Assembly (NCBI RefSeq): GCF_024599795.1
Contig: NZ_CP102246.1
Coordinates: 2,294,001 to 2,358,000, forward strand
Direction of reading: 5' to 3'
DNA from: Enterobacter cloacae complex sp. R_G8
GTDB taxonomy: Bacteria; Pseudomonadota; Gammaproteobacteria; Enterobacterales; Enterobacteriaceae
DNA length: 64,000 nucleotides
Shown here: positions 19,137-28,625 of the stretch, in pieces
Layout: every line of letters starts with the position of its first letter
Numbering within the stretch: the stretch's first letter is position 1
Translations under genes and position numbers: made by a program
Notes under the pieces: generated by a model
What the model was told of the DNA's origin: nothing
Seen by the model: only the letters and a program-made list of their open reading frames with translations
The model's database searches: none

Positions 19137-20768
19137 ATGTCCATCATCACAAAAAAAAATCTGGTAGCGGCGGGGATTTTAACTGCGCTAATCGCGGGCA
19201 ACGCTGCAATGGCTGCGGACGTCCCTGCAGGGGTACAGCTGGCTGAGAAGCAGACGCTGGTACGTAACAACGGGGCGGAAGTTCAGTCTCTTGACCCGCA
19301 TAAAATTGAGGGCGTTCCTGAGTCAAACGTCAACCGCGACCTGTTTGAAGGGCTGCTGGTGACTGACGTAGAAGGCCACCCGGCACCGGGCGTCGCCGAA
19401 AAGTGGGAAAACAAAGATTTCAAAGTCTGGACCTTCCATCTGCGTAAAGATGCGAAATGGTCCGACGGTACGCCGGTTACCGCCGAAGATTTCGTCTATA
19501 GCTGGCAGCGTCTGGCGAATCCAAATACCGCCTCTCCGTATGCGAGCTACCTGCAGTATGGCCATATCGCCAATATCGATGACATCATCGCTGGTAAAAA
19601 ACCGGTCACCGATCTGGGTGTAAAAGCGATCGATGCGAATACGTTTGAAGTGACGTTGAGCGAACCTGTTCCGTACTTCTATAAGCTGCTTGTCCACCCG
19701 TCCGTCTCCCCGGTACCAAAATCCGCAGTGGAAAAATTCGGTGAAAAATGGACCCAGCCTGCCAATATCGTGACCAACGGTGCTTATAAACTGAAAGACT
19801 GGGTGGTCAACGAACGTATGGTTCTGGAGCGTAACCCGCAATACTGGGATAACGCGAAAACCGTGATTAATCAGGTAACCTACCTGCCAATCTCTTCAGA
19901 AGTGACTGACGTTAACCGCTACCGCAGCGGCGAGATCGACATGACCTATAACAACATGCCGATTGAACTGTTCCAGAAACTGAAAAAAGAGATCCCGAAA
20001 GAAGTACATGTCGATCCGTATCTGTGCACCTACTACTACGAAATTAACAACCAGAAAGCACCGTTCACCGACGTACGTGTCCGAACTGCGCTGAAGCTGG
20101 CACTGGATCGCGATATTATCGTTAACAAAGTGAAAAACCAGGGCGATCTGCCAGCGTACAGCTACACCCCGCCGTATACCGATGGCATGAAACTGGTTGA
20201 GCCTGAGTGGTTCAAGTGGTCACAGGAAAAACGTAACGAAGAAGCGAAAAAGCTGCTGGCCGAAGCGGGATATACCGCAGATAAGCCACTGACGTTTAAC
20301 CTGCTGTACAACACGTCCGATCTGCACAAAAAACTGGCTATTGCCGTTGCCTCTATCTGGAAGAAAAACCTGGGTGCCAACGTTAAGCTGGAAAACCAGG
20401 AGTGGAAAACCTTCCTGGATACCCGCCATCAGGGCACCTTTGATGTTGCGCGTGCAGGCTGGTGTGCGGACTATAATGAACCGACATCCTTCCTGAATAC
20501 CATGCTCAGCGACAGCTCGAACAACACCGCGCACTATAAGAGCCCGGCATTCGATAAGCTGATCGCTGAAACGCTGCAGGTTACTGACGATGCAAAACGT
20601 GCAGACCTGTACGCTAAATCAGAACAACAGCTCGATAAAGACTCGGCAATTGTACCGGTTTACTACTACGTGAACGCCCGTCTGGTGAAACCGTGGGTTG
20701 GGGGTTATACCGGTAAAGACCCGTTGGATAATATTTCCGTTAAGAATCTTTATATTATCAAGCATTAA
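19137..20768 (+). CDS. oppA: Periplasmic oligopeptide-binding protein OppA
   Basis: Substrate-binding protein for 2-5 residue peptides, delivering them to OppBCDF. It has 543 residues, as in E. coli, starting MSIITKKNLVAAG at the ATG at 19137. The open frame extends upstream to 18957 but that extension has no homology. An N-terminal signal peptide ends at NAAMA-ADVPAG. The SBP_bac_5 domain fills the rest. GGAG at 19123 serves as the ribosome-binding site. It is the first gene of oppABCDF. Confidence 0.97.
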   Translation: MSIITKKNLVAAGILTALIAGNAAMAADVPAGVQLAEKQTLVRNNGAEVQSLDPHKIEGVPESNVNRDLFEGLLVTDVEGHPAPGVAEKWENKDFKVWTFHLRKDAKWSDGTPVTAEDFVYSWQRLANPNTASPYASYLQYGHIANIDDIIAGKKPVTDLGVKAIDANTFEVTLSEPVPYFYKLLVHPSVSPVPKSAVEKFGEKWTQPANIVTNGAYKLKDWVVNERMVLERNPQYWDNAKTVINQVTYLPISSEVTDVNRYRSGEIDMTYNNMPIELFQKLKKEIPKEVHVDPYLCTYYYEINNQKAPFTDVRVRTALKLALDRDIIVNKVKNQGDLPAYSYTPPYTDGMKLVEPEWFKWSQEKRNEEAKKLLAEAGYTADKPLTFNLLYNTSDLHKKLAIAVASIWKKNLGANVKLENQEWKTFLDTRHQGTFDVARAGWCADYNEPTSFLNTMLSDSSNNTAHYKSPAFDKLIAETLQVTDDAKRADLYAKSEQQLDKDSAIVPVYYYVNARLVKPWVGGYTGKDPLDNISVKNLYIIKH

Positions 20769-20777
20769 TGGCAATAC

Positions 20778-20802
20778 GTGGGGCGGGCGTGGCTTGCCCC
20801 AC
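20778..20802 (+). other. oppA-oppB intergenic stem-loop
   Basis: GTGGGGC and GCCCCAC with an 11-base loop, no T run. Such hairpins between a binding-protein gene and its permease genes usually protect the abundant upstream mRNA and lower downstream expression (inference). Confidence 0.65.
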
Positions 20803-20851
20803 TGTGTCTACTTTGTAACATTCATCAGGCACACGCCAGAAGGTACGGGCA

Positions 20852-21772
20852 ATGTTGAAATTTATCCTGCGTCGCTGTTTAGAAGCGATACCAACGTTAT
20901 TTATTCTAATTACAATTTCCTTCTTTATGATGCGTCTCGCGCCGGGAAGTCCATTCACGGGTGAACGTACGCTGCCACCTGAAGTGATGGCGAACATCGA
21001 AGCGAAATATCATTTAAACGATCCTATCTCCACGCAATACTTCAACTATCTGAAGCAACTGGCGCATGGCGATTTCGGGCCGTCATTCAAATATAAAGAC
21101 TATTCCGTTAACGACCTGGTGGCGTCCAGCTTCCCGGTATCGGCAAAACTGGGTGCTGCAGCATTCTTATTGGCCGTTGTTCTCGGGGTCACCGCAGGCG
21201 TTATCGCCGCGCTCAGACAAAATACCAAATGGGATTATACGGTAATGGGGGGCGCAATGACCGGGGTGGTCATCCCCAGCTTCGTTGTCGCGCCATTACT
21301 GGTGATGATATTTGCCATCACGCTGAAATGGCTGCCCGGCGGCGGCTGGAACGGCGGGGCACTGAAGTTCATGATTTTACCGATGGTGGCACTTTCTCTG
21401 GCGTACATCGCCAGTATCGCGCGTATCACCCGTGGTTCGATGATTGAAGTATTACATTCTAACTTCATCCGTACCGCGCGTGCGAAAGGGTTGCCGATGC
21501 GCCGGATTATTTTCCGTCATGCGCTCAAGCCAGCCCTGTTGCCGGTGCTTTCTTACATGGGACCTGCGTTCGTCGGTATCATTACGGGTTCAATGGTTAT
21601 TGAAACCATCTACGGCCTGCCGGGTATTGGTCAGCTGTTCGTTAACGGCGCACTCAACCGCGACTATTCGCTGGTACTGAGCCTGACGATCCTCGTGGGA
21701 GCGTTGACCATTCTCTTTAACGCTGTTGTCGATGTGCTGTATGCCGTTATCGACCCGAAAATCCGTTACTAA
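20852..21772 (+). CDS. oppB: Oligopeptide ABC transporter permease OppB
   Basis: Inner-membrane permease, 306 residues, about six transmembrane helices. The family EAA loop appears around residues 200-220 (RTARAKGLPMRRIIFRHALK) and contacts the ATPases. The N-terminus MLKFILRRCLEAIPTLF is typical of DppB/OppB permeases. oppC follows after 12 bp. Confidence 0.97.
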   Translation: MLKFILRRCLEAIPTLFILITISFFMMRLAPGSPFTGERTLPPEVMANIEAKYHLNDPISTQYFNYLKQLAHGDFGPSFKYKDYSVNDLVASSFPVSAKLGAAAFLLAVVLGVTAGVIAALRQNTKWDYTVMGGAMTGVVIPSFVVAPLLVMIFAITLKWLPGGGWNGGALKFMILPMVALSLAYIASIARITRGSMIEVLHSNFIRTARAKGLPMRRIIFRHALKPALLPVLSYMGPAFVGIITGSMVIETIYGLPGIGQLFVNGALNRDYSLVLSLTILVGALTILFNAVVDVLYAVIDPKIRY

Positions 21773-21784
21773 CTGGAGCACGCC

Positions 21785-22693
21785 ATGATGTTGAGTAAGA
21801 AAAACAGCGAGGCGCTGGAAAACTTCAGTGAAAAACTGGAAGTAGAAGGTCGTAGCCTCTGGCAGGACGCCCGCCGTCGCTTTATGCATAACCGCGCGGC
21901 GGTCGCCAGTCTGATTGTTCTGGTGCTTATCGCGCTGTTTGTGACCCTGGCACCGATGCTGTCGCAATTCACCTATTTCGATACTGACTGGGGCATGATG
22001 TCCAGTGCCCCTGATATGGAGTCCGGCCACTACTTTGGTACGGATTCATCCGGCCGCGACCTGCTGGTGCGCGTCGCCATCGGTGGCCGTATCTCACTGA
22101 TGGTGGGGATCGCTGCGGCGCTGGTGGCCGTGATTGTCGGCACGCTCTATGGCTCGCTCTCCGGTTATCTCGGCGGGAAAGTGGACTCGGTCATGATGCG
22201 TCTGCTGGAAATTTTAAACTCCTTCCCGTTCATGTTCTTCGTGATCCTGCTGGTGACCTTCTTCGGTCAGAACATCCTGTTGATCTTCGTGGCCATCGGG
22301 ATGGTCTCCTGGCTGGACATGGCGCGTATTGTTCGTGGCCAGACGCTGAGCCTTAAACGCAAAGAGTTTATCGAAGCGGCGCAGGTGGGTGGCGTCTCGA
22401 CAGGGAATATCGTTGTCCGCCACATCGTTCCGAACGTGCTGGGCGTGGTGGTGGTGTATGCCTCGCTGCTGGTGCCAAGTATGATCCTGTTTGAATCATT
22501 CCTGAGCTTCCTGGGTCTGGGTACGCAAGAGCCTCTGAGTAGCTGGGGTGCGCTGCTGAGTGATGGTGCAAACTCAATGGAAGTTTCACCGTGGCTGCTG
22601 TTATACCCGGCGGGCTTCCTGGTCGTCACTCTGTTCTGTTTCAACTTTATCGGCGATGGCCTGCGTGATGCCCTCGACCCGAAAGACCGTTAA
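21785..22693 (+). CDS. oppC: Oligopeptide ABC transporter permease OppC
   Basis: Partner permease of OppB, 302 residues with six transmembrane helices, an N-terminal cytoplasmic stretch, the family motif YFGTDSSGRDLLVRV, and an EAA loop (RKEFIEAAQVGGVST). Tandem ATGs at 21785 and 21788 are both possible; the first gives the E. coli length. It is separated from oppD by 11 bp. Confidence 0.97.
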   Translation: MMLSKKNSEALENFSEKLEVEGRSLWQDARRRFMHNRAAVASLIVLVLIALFVTLAPMLSQFTYFDTDWGMMSSAPDMESGHYFGTDSSGRDLLVRVAIGGRISLMVGIAAALVAVIVGTLYGSLSGYLGGKVDSVMMRLLEILNSFPFMFFVILLVTFFGQNILLIFVAIGMVSWLDMARIVRGQTLSLKRKEFIEAAQVGGVSTGNIVVRHIVPNVLGVVVVYASLLVPSMILFESFLSFLGLGTQEPLSSWGALLSDGANSMEVSPWLLLYPAGFLVVTLFCFNFIGDGLRDALDPKDR

Positions 22694-22704
22694 GGAGCGC
22701 CGTC

Positions 22705-23718
22705 ATGACAATTATTGAAACGGCAACTGCGCCACAGGCGCAACAGCGAAGCGACCTTCTGCTGGATGTAAACGATCTCCGCGTTACCTTCAAGACGCCG
22801 GACGGGGATGTCACCGCCGTAAACGATCTCAACTTCAACCTGCGCGCGGGTGAAACGCTGGGTATCGTGGGCGAATCCGGTTCCGGTAAATCTCAGACGG
22901 CGTTCGCGCTGATGGGGCTGCTGGCGGCTAACGGTGTGATTGGCGGTTCCGCCAAATTTAACGGGCGTGAGATCCTCAATCTGCCTGAGCATGAGCTGAA
23001 CAAGCTCCGTGCCGAGCAGATTTCGATGATTTTCCAGGATCCGATGACCTCGTTGAACCCGTACATGCGCGTCGGTGAGCAACTGATGGAAGTCCTGATG
23101 CTGCACAAAGGGTTGAGCAAAGCCGAAGCCTTTGAAGAGTCCGTTAAAATGCTTGATGCGGTCAAAATGCCGGAAGCACGAAAGCGCATGCGCATGTTCC
23201 CGCATGAGTTCTCTGGCGGTATGCGCCAGCGTGTGATGATTGCCATGGCGCTGCTGTGTCGTCCAAAACTGCTGATTGCCGATGAACCCACCACCGCGCT
23301 GGATGTGACCGTTCAGGCGCAAATCATGACCCTGCTGAACGAGCTTAAGCGTGAGTTCAACACGGCGATTATCATGATCACTCACGACTTAGGCGTGGTT
23401 GCGGGCATCTGTGACAAAGTGCTGGTGATGTATGCCGGTCGGACCATGGAATATGGCAAAGCGCGCGATGTGTTCTATCAGCCTGCGCATCCGTACTCGA
23501 TTGGTCTGTTGAATGCGGTGCCACGTCTTGATGCCGAAGGGGAATCCCTGTTGACCATTCCGGGCAACCCACCAAACCTGCTGCGTCTGCCGAAAGGCTG
23601 TCCGTTCCAGCCGCGCTGCCCGCATGCGATGGAAATCTGTAACAGCGCTCCGCCGCTGGAAGAGTTTGCACCAGGCCGTCTGCGCGCCTGCTTTAAGCCG
23701 CAGGAGGAGCTGGTATGA
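22705..23718 (+). CDS. oppD: Oligopeptide ABC transporter ATPase OppD
   Basis: Cytoplasmic ATPase, 337 residues. It shows Walker A GESGSGKS, ABC signature FSGGMRQR, Walker B LLIADEPTTALD, and the C-terminal oligopeptide-transporter extension with cysteines (CPFQPRCPHAMEIC) that binds an iron-sulfur cluster in this subfamily. It overlaps oppF by 4 bp (ATGA). Confidence 0.97.
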   Translation: MTIIETATAPQAQQRSDLLLDVNDLRVTFKTPDGDVTAVNDLNFNLRAGETLGIVGESGSGKSQTAFALMGLLAANGVIGGSAKFNGREILNLPEHELNKLRAEQISMIFQDPMTSLNPYMRVGEQLMEVLMLHKGLSKAEAFEESVKMLDAVKMPEARKRMRMFPHEFSGGMRQRVMIAMALLCRPKLLIADEPTTALDVTVQAQIMTLLNELKREFNTAIIMITHDLGVVAGICDKVLVMYAGRTMEYGKARDVFYQPAHPYSIGLLNAVPRLDAEGESLLTIPGNPPNLLRLPKGCPFQPRCPHAMEICNSAPPLEEFAPGRLRACFKPQEELV

Positions 23719-24719
23719 ACGCATTAGATGAAAAAAGAAATGTGCTGCTTGAAATCGCCGACCTGAAGGTGCATTTCGACATCAAGGACGGTAAACAGTG
23801 GTTCTGGCAACCGCCGAAGACCCTGAAAGCGGTGGATGGCGTAACGCTTCGTCTGTATGAAGGGGAAACCCTGGGCGTGGTGGGAGAGTCCGGCTGCGGC
23901 AAATCGACCTTTGCGCGTGCCATTATCGGCCTGGTGAAAGCAACCGGCGGTAAAGTAGCGTGGCTGGGTAAAGATCTGCTGGGGATGAAACCCGATGAGT
24001 GGCGCGACGTACGCAGCGATATCCAGATGATATTCCAGGACCCGCTGGCGTCCTTAAACCCGCGTATGACCATTGGCGAAATCATTGCCGAGCCGCTGCG
24101 GACCTACCATCCGAAGATGCCGCGTCAGGAAGTACGCGATCGCGTTAAGGCGATGATGATGAAAGTGGGGCTGCTGCCAAACCTCATCAACCGCTATCCG
24201 CATGAGTTTTCCGGCGGTCAGTGTCAGCGTATTGGTATTGCCCGTGCGTTAATCCTTGAGCCTAAGCTGATCATCTGTGATGAGCCCGTTTCCGCGCTGG
24301 ACGTCTCCATTCAGGCACAGGTGGTAAACCTGCTGCAGAAGCTGCAGCGCGAGATGGGGCTGTCGTTGATCTTCATTGCGCACGACCTGGCGGTGGTGAA
24401 ACACATTTCTGACCGCGTACTGGTCATGTACCTGGGTCATGCCGTGGAGCTGGGCACCTATGATGAGGTGTACCACAACCCACTGCACCCTTACACCAAA
24501 GCGCTGATGTCCGCGGTGCCAATTCCCGATCCCGATCTGGAAAAAAATAAAACCATCCAACTGCTGGAAGGCGAGTTGCCGTCGCCGATTAACCCGCCAT
24601 CAGGTTGCGTATTCCGTACGCGATGTCCACTGGCCGGGCCGGAATGTGCGAAAACACGTCCGGTTCTGGAGGGCAGTTTCCGACATGCGGTTTCCTGCCT
24701 CAAAGTAGACCCGTTATAA
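23715..24719 (+). CDS. oppF: Oligopeptide ABC transporter ATPase OppF
   Basis: Second ATPase of the Opp transporter, 334 residues. It has Walker A GESGCGKS, signature FSGGQCQR, Walker B IICDEPVSALD and a C-terminal cysteine motif (CVFRTRCPLAGPEC) as in OppD. It pairs with OppD to power peptide import and murein-peptide recycling. It is the last gene of the operon, with a terminator 5 bp later. Confidence 0.97.
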   Translation: MNALDEKRNVLLEIADLKVHFDIKDGKQWFWQPPKTLKAVDGVTLRLYEGETLGVVGESGCGKSTFARAIIGLVKATGGKVAWLGKDLLGMKPDEWRDVRSDIQMIFQDPLASLNPRMTIGEIIAEPLRTYHPKMPRQEVRDRVKAMMMKVGLLPNLINRYPHEFSGGQCQRIGIARALILEPKLIICDEPVSALDVSIQAQVVNLLQKLQREMGLSLIFIAHDLAVVKHISDRVLVMYLGHAVELGTYDEVYHNPLHPYTKALMSAVPIPDPDLEKNKTIQLLEGELPSPINPPSGCVFRTRCPLAGPECAKTRPVLEGSFRHAVSCLKVDPL

Positions 24720-24723
24720 TCGC

Positions 24724-24756
24724 AAGGGCTGACATGATGTCAGCCCTTATTTTTTG
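24724..24756 (+). terminator. opp operon terminator
   Basis: An 11-base perfect stem (AAGGGCTGACA / TGTCAGCCCTT) with TGA loop is followed by ATTTTTT. It lies only 10 bp upstream of the next gene's start, so the channel gene needs its own promoter or read-through. Confidence 0.9.
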
Positions 24757-24766
24757 CGAGGTTACC

Positions 24767-25603
24767 GTGTCGAGTATATTCACCTCAGCCCGTCGGCGGC
24801 TTTATCATTTTTTATTCGATCCGAAAACGGTATCCGGACGCCGCTTCGAAGGGCTATGTGGGCTGTTTGCGCTGCTCAGCGTGGTGGTTATCTTCTATGA
24901 ATCGGGGGCCGGGACGCAGTATCACCTGACCTATGATGAATGGCATGTTTTTGTCTGGATCGAACTGATCATTACCCTGGTCTTTACAGCTGAATATCTG
25001 CTGCGTGTTGTCTGCTGGCCCAACCCGGCCAGATATGTCTTCAGTTTCTGGGGATTTATTGATTTAGCCACCGTCCTGCCGCTTTATGTAATGTGGTTGT
25101 GGCCGGAGATTAGCCTGAGCTATGTATTTGCCTGGCGAGCGATGCGCGTTATTCGGGTATTACGTATTCTGAAACTGCTGCGTTTTATGCCGTCATTACG
25201 GGTGTTCTGGAGCGCAATTATGAGCGCGCGGCATCAGCTCATTCTGTTTTATTCGTTTATTGCCATTGTCATGATTGTTTTCGGCGCGCTGATGTATCTG
25301 ATCGAAGGGCCAAAATATGGCTTCACGACGCTGAACGCCTCCGTCTACTGGGCAATTGTCACCGTCACAACCGTTGGTTATGGAGACATCACGCCGCATA
25401 CGCCGCTTGGGCGTATTGTCGCTTCGGTGCTGATTCTGATTGGGTATTCGGTGATTGCCATTCCGACAGGGCTTATTACCACGCATATGAGTAGTGCATT
25501 TCAGAGCCGCAAACTGCAGCGAAAATGTCCGCGCTGTCACCAGGCTGAACATGAGCTTAGCGCCCGGTACTGTAACCGTTGCGGGAGCGAGTTACCGGAG
25601 TAA
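24767..25603 (+). CDS. Voltage-gated-type potassium channel with C-terminal zinc ribbon
   Basis: 278 residues from GTG 24767, supported by GAGG just upstream; in-frame ATGs further up lie inside the opp terminator. A six-helix VIC-family channel: S4-like segment with basic residues every third position (R124, R127, R130, R133, K136), pore helix and selectivity filter TVGYGD at 202-207, and S6 to about 240. The C-terminus adds a zinc ribbon with C254, C257, C269 and C272. E. coli lacks this gene here; its channel gene kch lies after cls and has an RCK domain instead. The gating signal is unknown. Confidence 0.88.
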   Translation: MSSIFTSARRRLYHFLFDPKTVSGRRFEGLCGLFALLSVVVIFYESGAGTQYHLTYDEWHVFVWIELIITLVFTAEYLLRVVCWPNPARYVFSFWGFIDLATVLPLYVMWLWPEISLSYVFAWRAMRVIRVLRILKLLRFMPSLRVFWSAIMSARHQLILFYSFIAIVMIVFGALMYLIEGPKYGFTTLNASVYWAIVTVTTVGYGDITPHTPLGRIVASVLILIGYSVIAIPTGLITTHMSSAFQSRKLQRKCPRCHQAEHELSARYCNRCGSELPE

Positions 25604-25631
25604 ATAAAAAAGCTGCATTCGCAGCCTTTTA

Positions 25632-25994
<363 letters not shown>

Positions 25995-27455
25995 TTACAG
26001 CAACGGACTAAAGAAGTAAAACAGTCGTTCGGCAATTCTCTGCCACAGCGGACGTTTTACCCACAGCCGGGCATCCAGCAGGCGCGAACGGGAGATATAA
26101 TCGTCCTGCACCGCGGCCAGGTCACCGCCGAATCCGGCATCATCAATGACCAGCGTGATTTCAAAGTTTAACCACAGGCTGCGCATATCCAGGTTTACCG
26201 TGCCCACCAGACTTAACTCACCGTCCACGAGGACGCTTTTGGTATGCAGGAGCCCGCCTTCAAACTGGTAGATTTTTACCCCGGCGGCAAGCAGTTCGCT
26301 AAAGAACGCGCGGCTGGCCCAGCCCACCAGAAGCGAGTCATTTTTGCGCGGCAGAATAATGCTGACATCAACACCGCGCTGTGCCGCAGTGCAGATTGCG
26401 TGCAGCAGGTCATCGCTGGGTACGAAGTAGGGCGTGGTCATGATCAGATACTCACGCGCTGCGTAAGTGGCCGTTAGCAGAGCCTGATGGATGAGATCCT
26501 CCGGGAAACCCGGCCCGGAGGCAATGGTATGGATGGTATGACCGCTGGCCTCTTCAAACGGCATGATATTGCCATCCGGTGGCGGCGGGAGAATACGCTT
26601 GCCGGTTTCTATCTCCCAGTCACAGGAATAGACAATCCCCATGGAGGTGGCGATAGGCCCTTCCATCCTCGCCATCAGATCAACCCATTGGCCGACTCCC
26701 GAGTCCTGCTTGAAGAAGCGGGGGTCAACCATGTTCATGCTGCCGGTATAGGCAATATAGTTATCGATCATGATCATCTTGCGGTGCTGGCGAAGATCCA
26801 TCCTGCGAAGAAACACACGTAGCAGATTAACCTTCAGCGCCTCAACCACTTCGATGCCGGCATTACGCATCATCCCGGCCCAGGGGCTGCGGAAGAAGGC
26901 GACACTGCCTGCGGAGTCCAGCATCAGGCGGCAGTGAATGCCCCGACGTGCGGCAGCCATCAGCGATTCCGCCACCTGGTCGGCCATCCCACCGGGTTGC
27001 CAGATATAGAACACCATCTCGATATTGTGACGGGCCAGCTGAATATCGCGGATCAACGCCTGCATGACATCATCGGAAGAGGTTAGCAGCTGTAGCTGAT
27101 TGCCTTTCACGCCTCCAATACCTTGCCGCCGTTCGCACAGCTTAAATAACGAGGAAGCGACACTGCTGTTCTCCTCGGCAAAGATATGTTTACAGGCTTT
27201 AAGATCGTTGAGCCATTTGGCGGTCGAAGGCCACATGGCGCGGGCTCGCTCGGCACGGCGCTTACCCAGATGAAGCTCACCGAAAGAGAGATAGGCAATA
27301 ATTCCCACCAGCGGCAGGATATAGATTATCAGAAGCCAGGCCATGGCAGAGGGTACGGCTCTGCGCTTCATCAGGATGCGTAATGTCACACCCGCGATTA
27401 ACAGCCAGTATCCCAGAATGACCAGCCAACTCACCACGGTGTAGAAGGTTGTCAT
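25995..27455 (-). CDS. clsA: Cardiolipin synthase A
   Basis: Condenses two phosphatidylglycerols into cardiolipin at the inner membrane. It has 486 residues, identical length to E. coli. Two N-terminal transmembrane helices are followed by two phospholipase-D HKD motifs: HRKMIMID (first) and HTKSVLVD (second), each with the downstream GS/GT-N element. The gene was long called cls. The ATG lacks a strong ribosome-binding site. Confidence 0.97.
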   Translation of the reverse strand: MTTFYTVVSWLVILGYWLLIAGVTLRILMKRRAVPSAMAWLLIIYILPLVGIIAYLSFGELHLGKRRAERARAMWPSTAKWLNDLKACKHIFAEENSSVASSLFKLCERRQGIGGVKGNQLQLLTSSDDVMQALIRDIQLARHNIEMVFYIWQPGGMADQVAESLMAAARRGIHCRLMLDSAGSVAFFRSPWAGMMRNAGIEVVEALKVNLLRVFLRRMDLRQHRKMIMIDNYIAYTGSMNMVDPRFFKQDSGVGQWVDLMARMEGPIATSMGIVYSCDWEIETGKRILPPPPDGNIMPFEEASGHTIHTIASGPGFPEDLIHQALLTATYAAREYLIMTTPYFVPSDDLLHAICTAAQRGVDVSIILPRKNDSLLVGWASRAFFSELLAAGVKIYQFEGGLLHTKSVLVDGELSLVGTVNLDMRSLWLNFEITLVIDDAGFGGDLAAVQDDYISRSRLLDARLWVKRPLWQRIAERLFYFFSPLL

Positions 27456-27613
27456 AGGTAAAAAAATCCTTTTGAAAGCGTATTGTTATGAGTGTACGCA
27501 TCAGGAATCATCTGGCAAATAAAAACGCCAGGTAAAAGCGCTGGTTTGCCGCGGGGTTGGGTTTATAATGGCCTTTCTTTTAGAGAAAAAGTGTTAGAGA
27601 AAGAGTTGTAGAC

Positions 27614-27787
27614 ATGAAGCGCAGTAGAACTGAAGTAGGGCGCTGGCGCATGTTGCGACAGGTGAGTCGTCGTAAGGCTCGTTGGCTGGAAGCTCAATCC
27701 CGCCGCAATATGCGTATACACGCCATCAGAAAGTGTGGACTGACCCGGCACCGCAATGCGTTGCTGTTCGCAGTCCAGGATATCTGA
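27614..27787 (+). CDS. yciY: Small basic protein YciY
   Basis: 57 codons from ATG 27614 to TGA 27787, starting MKRSRTEVGRWRMLRQ. It aligns with E. coli YciY (same length) from the first residue, with conserved SRRNMRIHAIRKC. The protein is rich in arginine and lysine. No function is known. Its neighbour clsA is divergent. Confidence 0.88.
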   Translation: MKRSRTEVGRWRMLRQVSRRKARWLEAQSRRNMRIHAIRKCGLTRHRNALLFAVQDI

Positions 27788-27895
27788 GATCCATCAGGGC
27801 ACCGAAAGGTGCCCAATGATTTTATGGCGTCTGATTTTTTGGGAATCGCGTTTTTGCCGCGCTATTCCTGTTGTGTTGAGCAAAAGGAGGGAGAA

Positions 27896-28531
27896 GTGTT
27901 TGCGGAGTTTGGTGTACTGAATTTCTGGACGTACGTTGTCGGCGCATTTTTTATCGTACTGGTGCCAGGGCCGAATACCTTGTTTGTGCTGAAAACAGGG
28001 ATTGGTCATGGCGTTAAAAAAGGGTATCTCGCCGCCACCGGCGTGTTTATTGGCGATGCCGTCTTGATGTTCCTTGCCTGGGCGGGCGTTGCCGCGTTAA
28101 TCCAGACCACCCCGGTGCTGTTTAATATCGTACGCTATCTCGGGGCGTTTTATCTGCTCTGGCTGGGGGCCAAAATGCTCTGGTCGGTGGTGAACCGTCA
28201 AAATAATACGCAGGAAAGCGGTACCGAGCCTGCCAGTATGATCATGAAACGCTCGCTGGTACTGAGCCTCACAAATCCAAAAGCGATTCTTTTCTACGTC
28301 TCGTTCTTTGTTCAGTTCATTGACGTGAATGCGAAAAACACCGGAACCTCTTTCCTGATCCTCGCGACCACGCTTGAGTTAATCAGCTTTATGTATATGA
28401 GCTTCCTGATCTTCTCAGGCGCTTTTGTCACGCGTTATCTGAAAACGAAAAAGAAACTGGCAAAACTAGGGAACGGCCTGATAGGACTGTTGTTTGTCGG
28501 GTTTGCGGCCAGATTAGCGTCGCTGCATTGA
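27896..28531 (+). CDS. leuE: Leucine exporter LeuE (LysE family)
   Basis: 211 residues, six transmembrane helices, LysE/RhtB family. It closely resembles E. coli LeuE (YeaS), including [13 protein letters not shown] and [20 protein letters not shown]. It exports leucine and some analogues in E. coli. The start is GTG 27896, behind a consensus AGGAGG; the open frame extends upstream but without homology. In E. coli leuE lies elsewhere, so it is relocated here next to yciY. Confidence 0.93.
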   Translation: MFAEFGVLNFWTYVVGAFFIVLVPGPNTLFVLKTGIGHGVKKGYLAATGVFIGDAVLMFLAWAGVAALIQTTPVLFNIVRYLGAFYLLWLGAKMLWSVVNRQNNTQESGTEPASMIMKRSLVLSLTNPKAILFYVSFFVQFIDVNAKNTGTSFLILATTLELISFMYMSFLIFSGAFVTRYLKTKKKLAKLGNGLIGLLFVGFAARLASLH

Positions 28532-28538
28532 TTGAATG

Positions 28539-28563
28539 AAAGGCTCCTGAGGGAGCCTTTTTT
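28539..28563 (+). terminator. leuE terminator
   Basis: AAAGGCTCC and GGAGCCTTT with a TGAG loop and a TTTTTT run. Confidence 0.92.
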
Positions 28564-28570
28564 ATTCTGT

Positions 28571-28617
28571 TTGACAGCCCCTCACCATTTAGTTGTATAG
28601 TACAACTAAATGGTGAG
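28571..28617 (+). promoter_or_regulatory. Promoter and 37-bp perfect operator palindrome of the MarR-GNAT gene
   Basis: A -35 TTGACA at 28571-28576 is followed by a palindrome at 28581-28617 with 17-base perfect arms (CTCACCATTTAGTTGTA and its complement) and a central TAG. The -10 (TATAGT or an overlapping hexamer) lies in its centre, and its right end touches the ribosome-binding site (AGGA, 28616-28619). Binding of a dimeric regulator here would block transcription, so autoregulation is the natural reading. Confidence 0.85.
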
Positions 28618-28625
28618 GAAATACT

